Origin: Burkholderiales bacterium
Lineage (GTDB): Bacteria; Pseudomonadota; Gammaproteobacteria; Burkholderiales; SG8-39
Direction of reading: 5' to 3'
NCBI GenBank assembly: GCA_020846575.1
Contig: JADLDQ010000308.1
Location: 1 to 6,270, forward strand
Length of the DNA stretch: 6,270 bases
Part shown: in pieces, positions 5,600-6,270 of the stretch
Position numbering within the stretch: the stretch's first letter is position 1
How the letters are laid out: every line of letters begins with the position of its first letter
Notes under the pieces: model-generated
Database searches by the model: none
What the model saw: the letters and a program-made list of their open reading frames with translations, nothing else
What the model was told of the DNA's origin: nothing
Program-made: the position numbers and the translations under genes

Positions 5600-6270
<671 letters not shown>

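Overview
The window is G+C-rich throughout, with tight gene spacing. The gene families point to a betaproteobacterium, most likely Burkholderiales or a relative. The main reason is a Bug/TctC-type periplasmic solute-binding protein, a family strongly expanded in that group. The DUF898 plus M48 peptidase pair and an EttA-type ABC-F protein fit a proteobacterial chromosome. No mobile element, CRISPR array, phage gene, tRNA or rRNA is visible, and no stretch over 300 bases lacks a gene. The assignment to betaproteobacteria is inference from gene families, not from a phylogenetic marker.

Layout, left to right. (1) A 5'-truncated glutathione S-transferase-like gene on + (1-648). (2) A 224-base gap whose right end carries two 24-bp tandem units running into the start of (3) a 12-helix MFS transporter on + (873-2069). 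(4) A 190-base convergent gap holding a duplicated ~59-bp element; its second copy forms a perfect 11-bp hairpin just beyond the stop of (5) a Bug/TctC solute-binding receptor on - (2260-3240). That gene has a clear signal peptide, a strong ribosome binding site and a plausible sigma70 promoter. (6) Divergent from it, a DUF898 (YjgN-type) polytopic membrane protein on +, probably starting at GTG 3350 (to 4432). (7) After a 128-base gap, a membrane-anchored M48 zinc metallopeptidase on + (4561-5583). (8) Converging on it with only 13 bases between the stop codons, the C-terminal ATP-binding domain of EttA on - (5597 to the window edge). A short palindrome contains both stop codons.

How the genes relate. 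The DUF898 membrane protein and the M48 peptidase are co-oriented neighbours and may work together at the inner membrane. The function of DUF898 is not established, so the pairing is the most interesting biological lead here. The MFS carrier and the Bug receptor are both transport components but are convergent and separately transcribed. No TctA/TctB membrane subunits lie beside the Bug gene, so it is an orphan receptor within this window. EttA is a housekeeping translation factor unrelated to its neighbours.

Most of the window is ordinary accessory-to-core chromosome. I see no convincing evidence of a wholly new system. The items worth a second look are the duplicated hairpin element, the tandem repeat at the MFS start, the symmetric stop-codon palindrome, and the DUF898-M48 pair with its internal repeat architecture.
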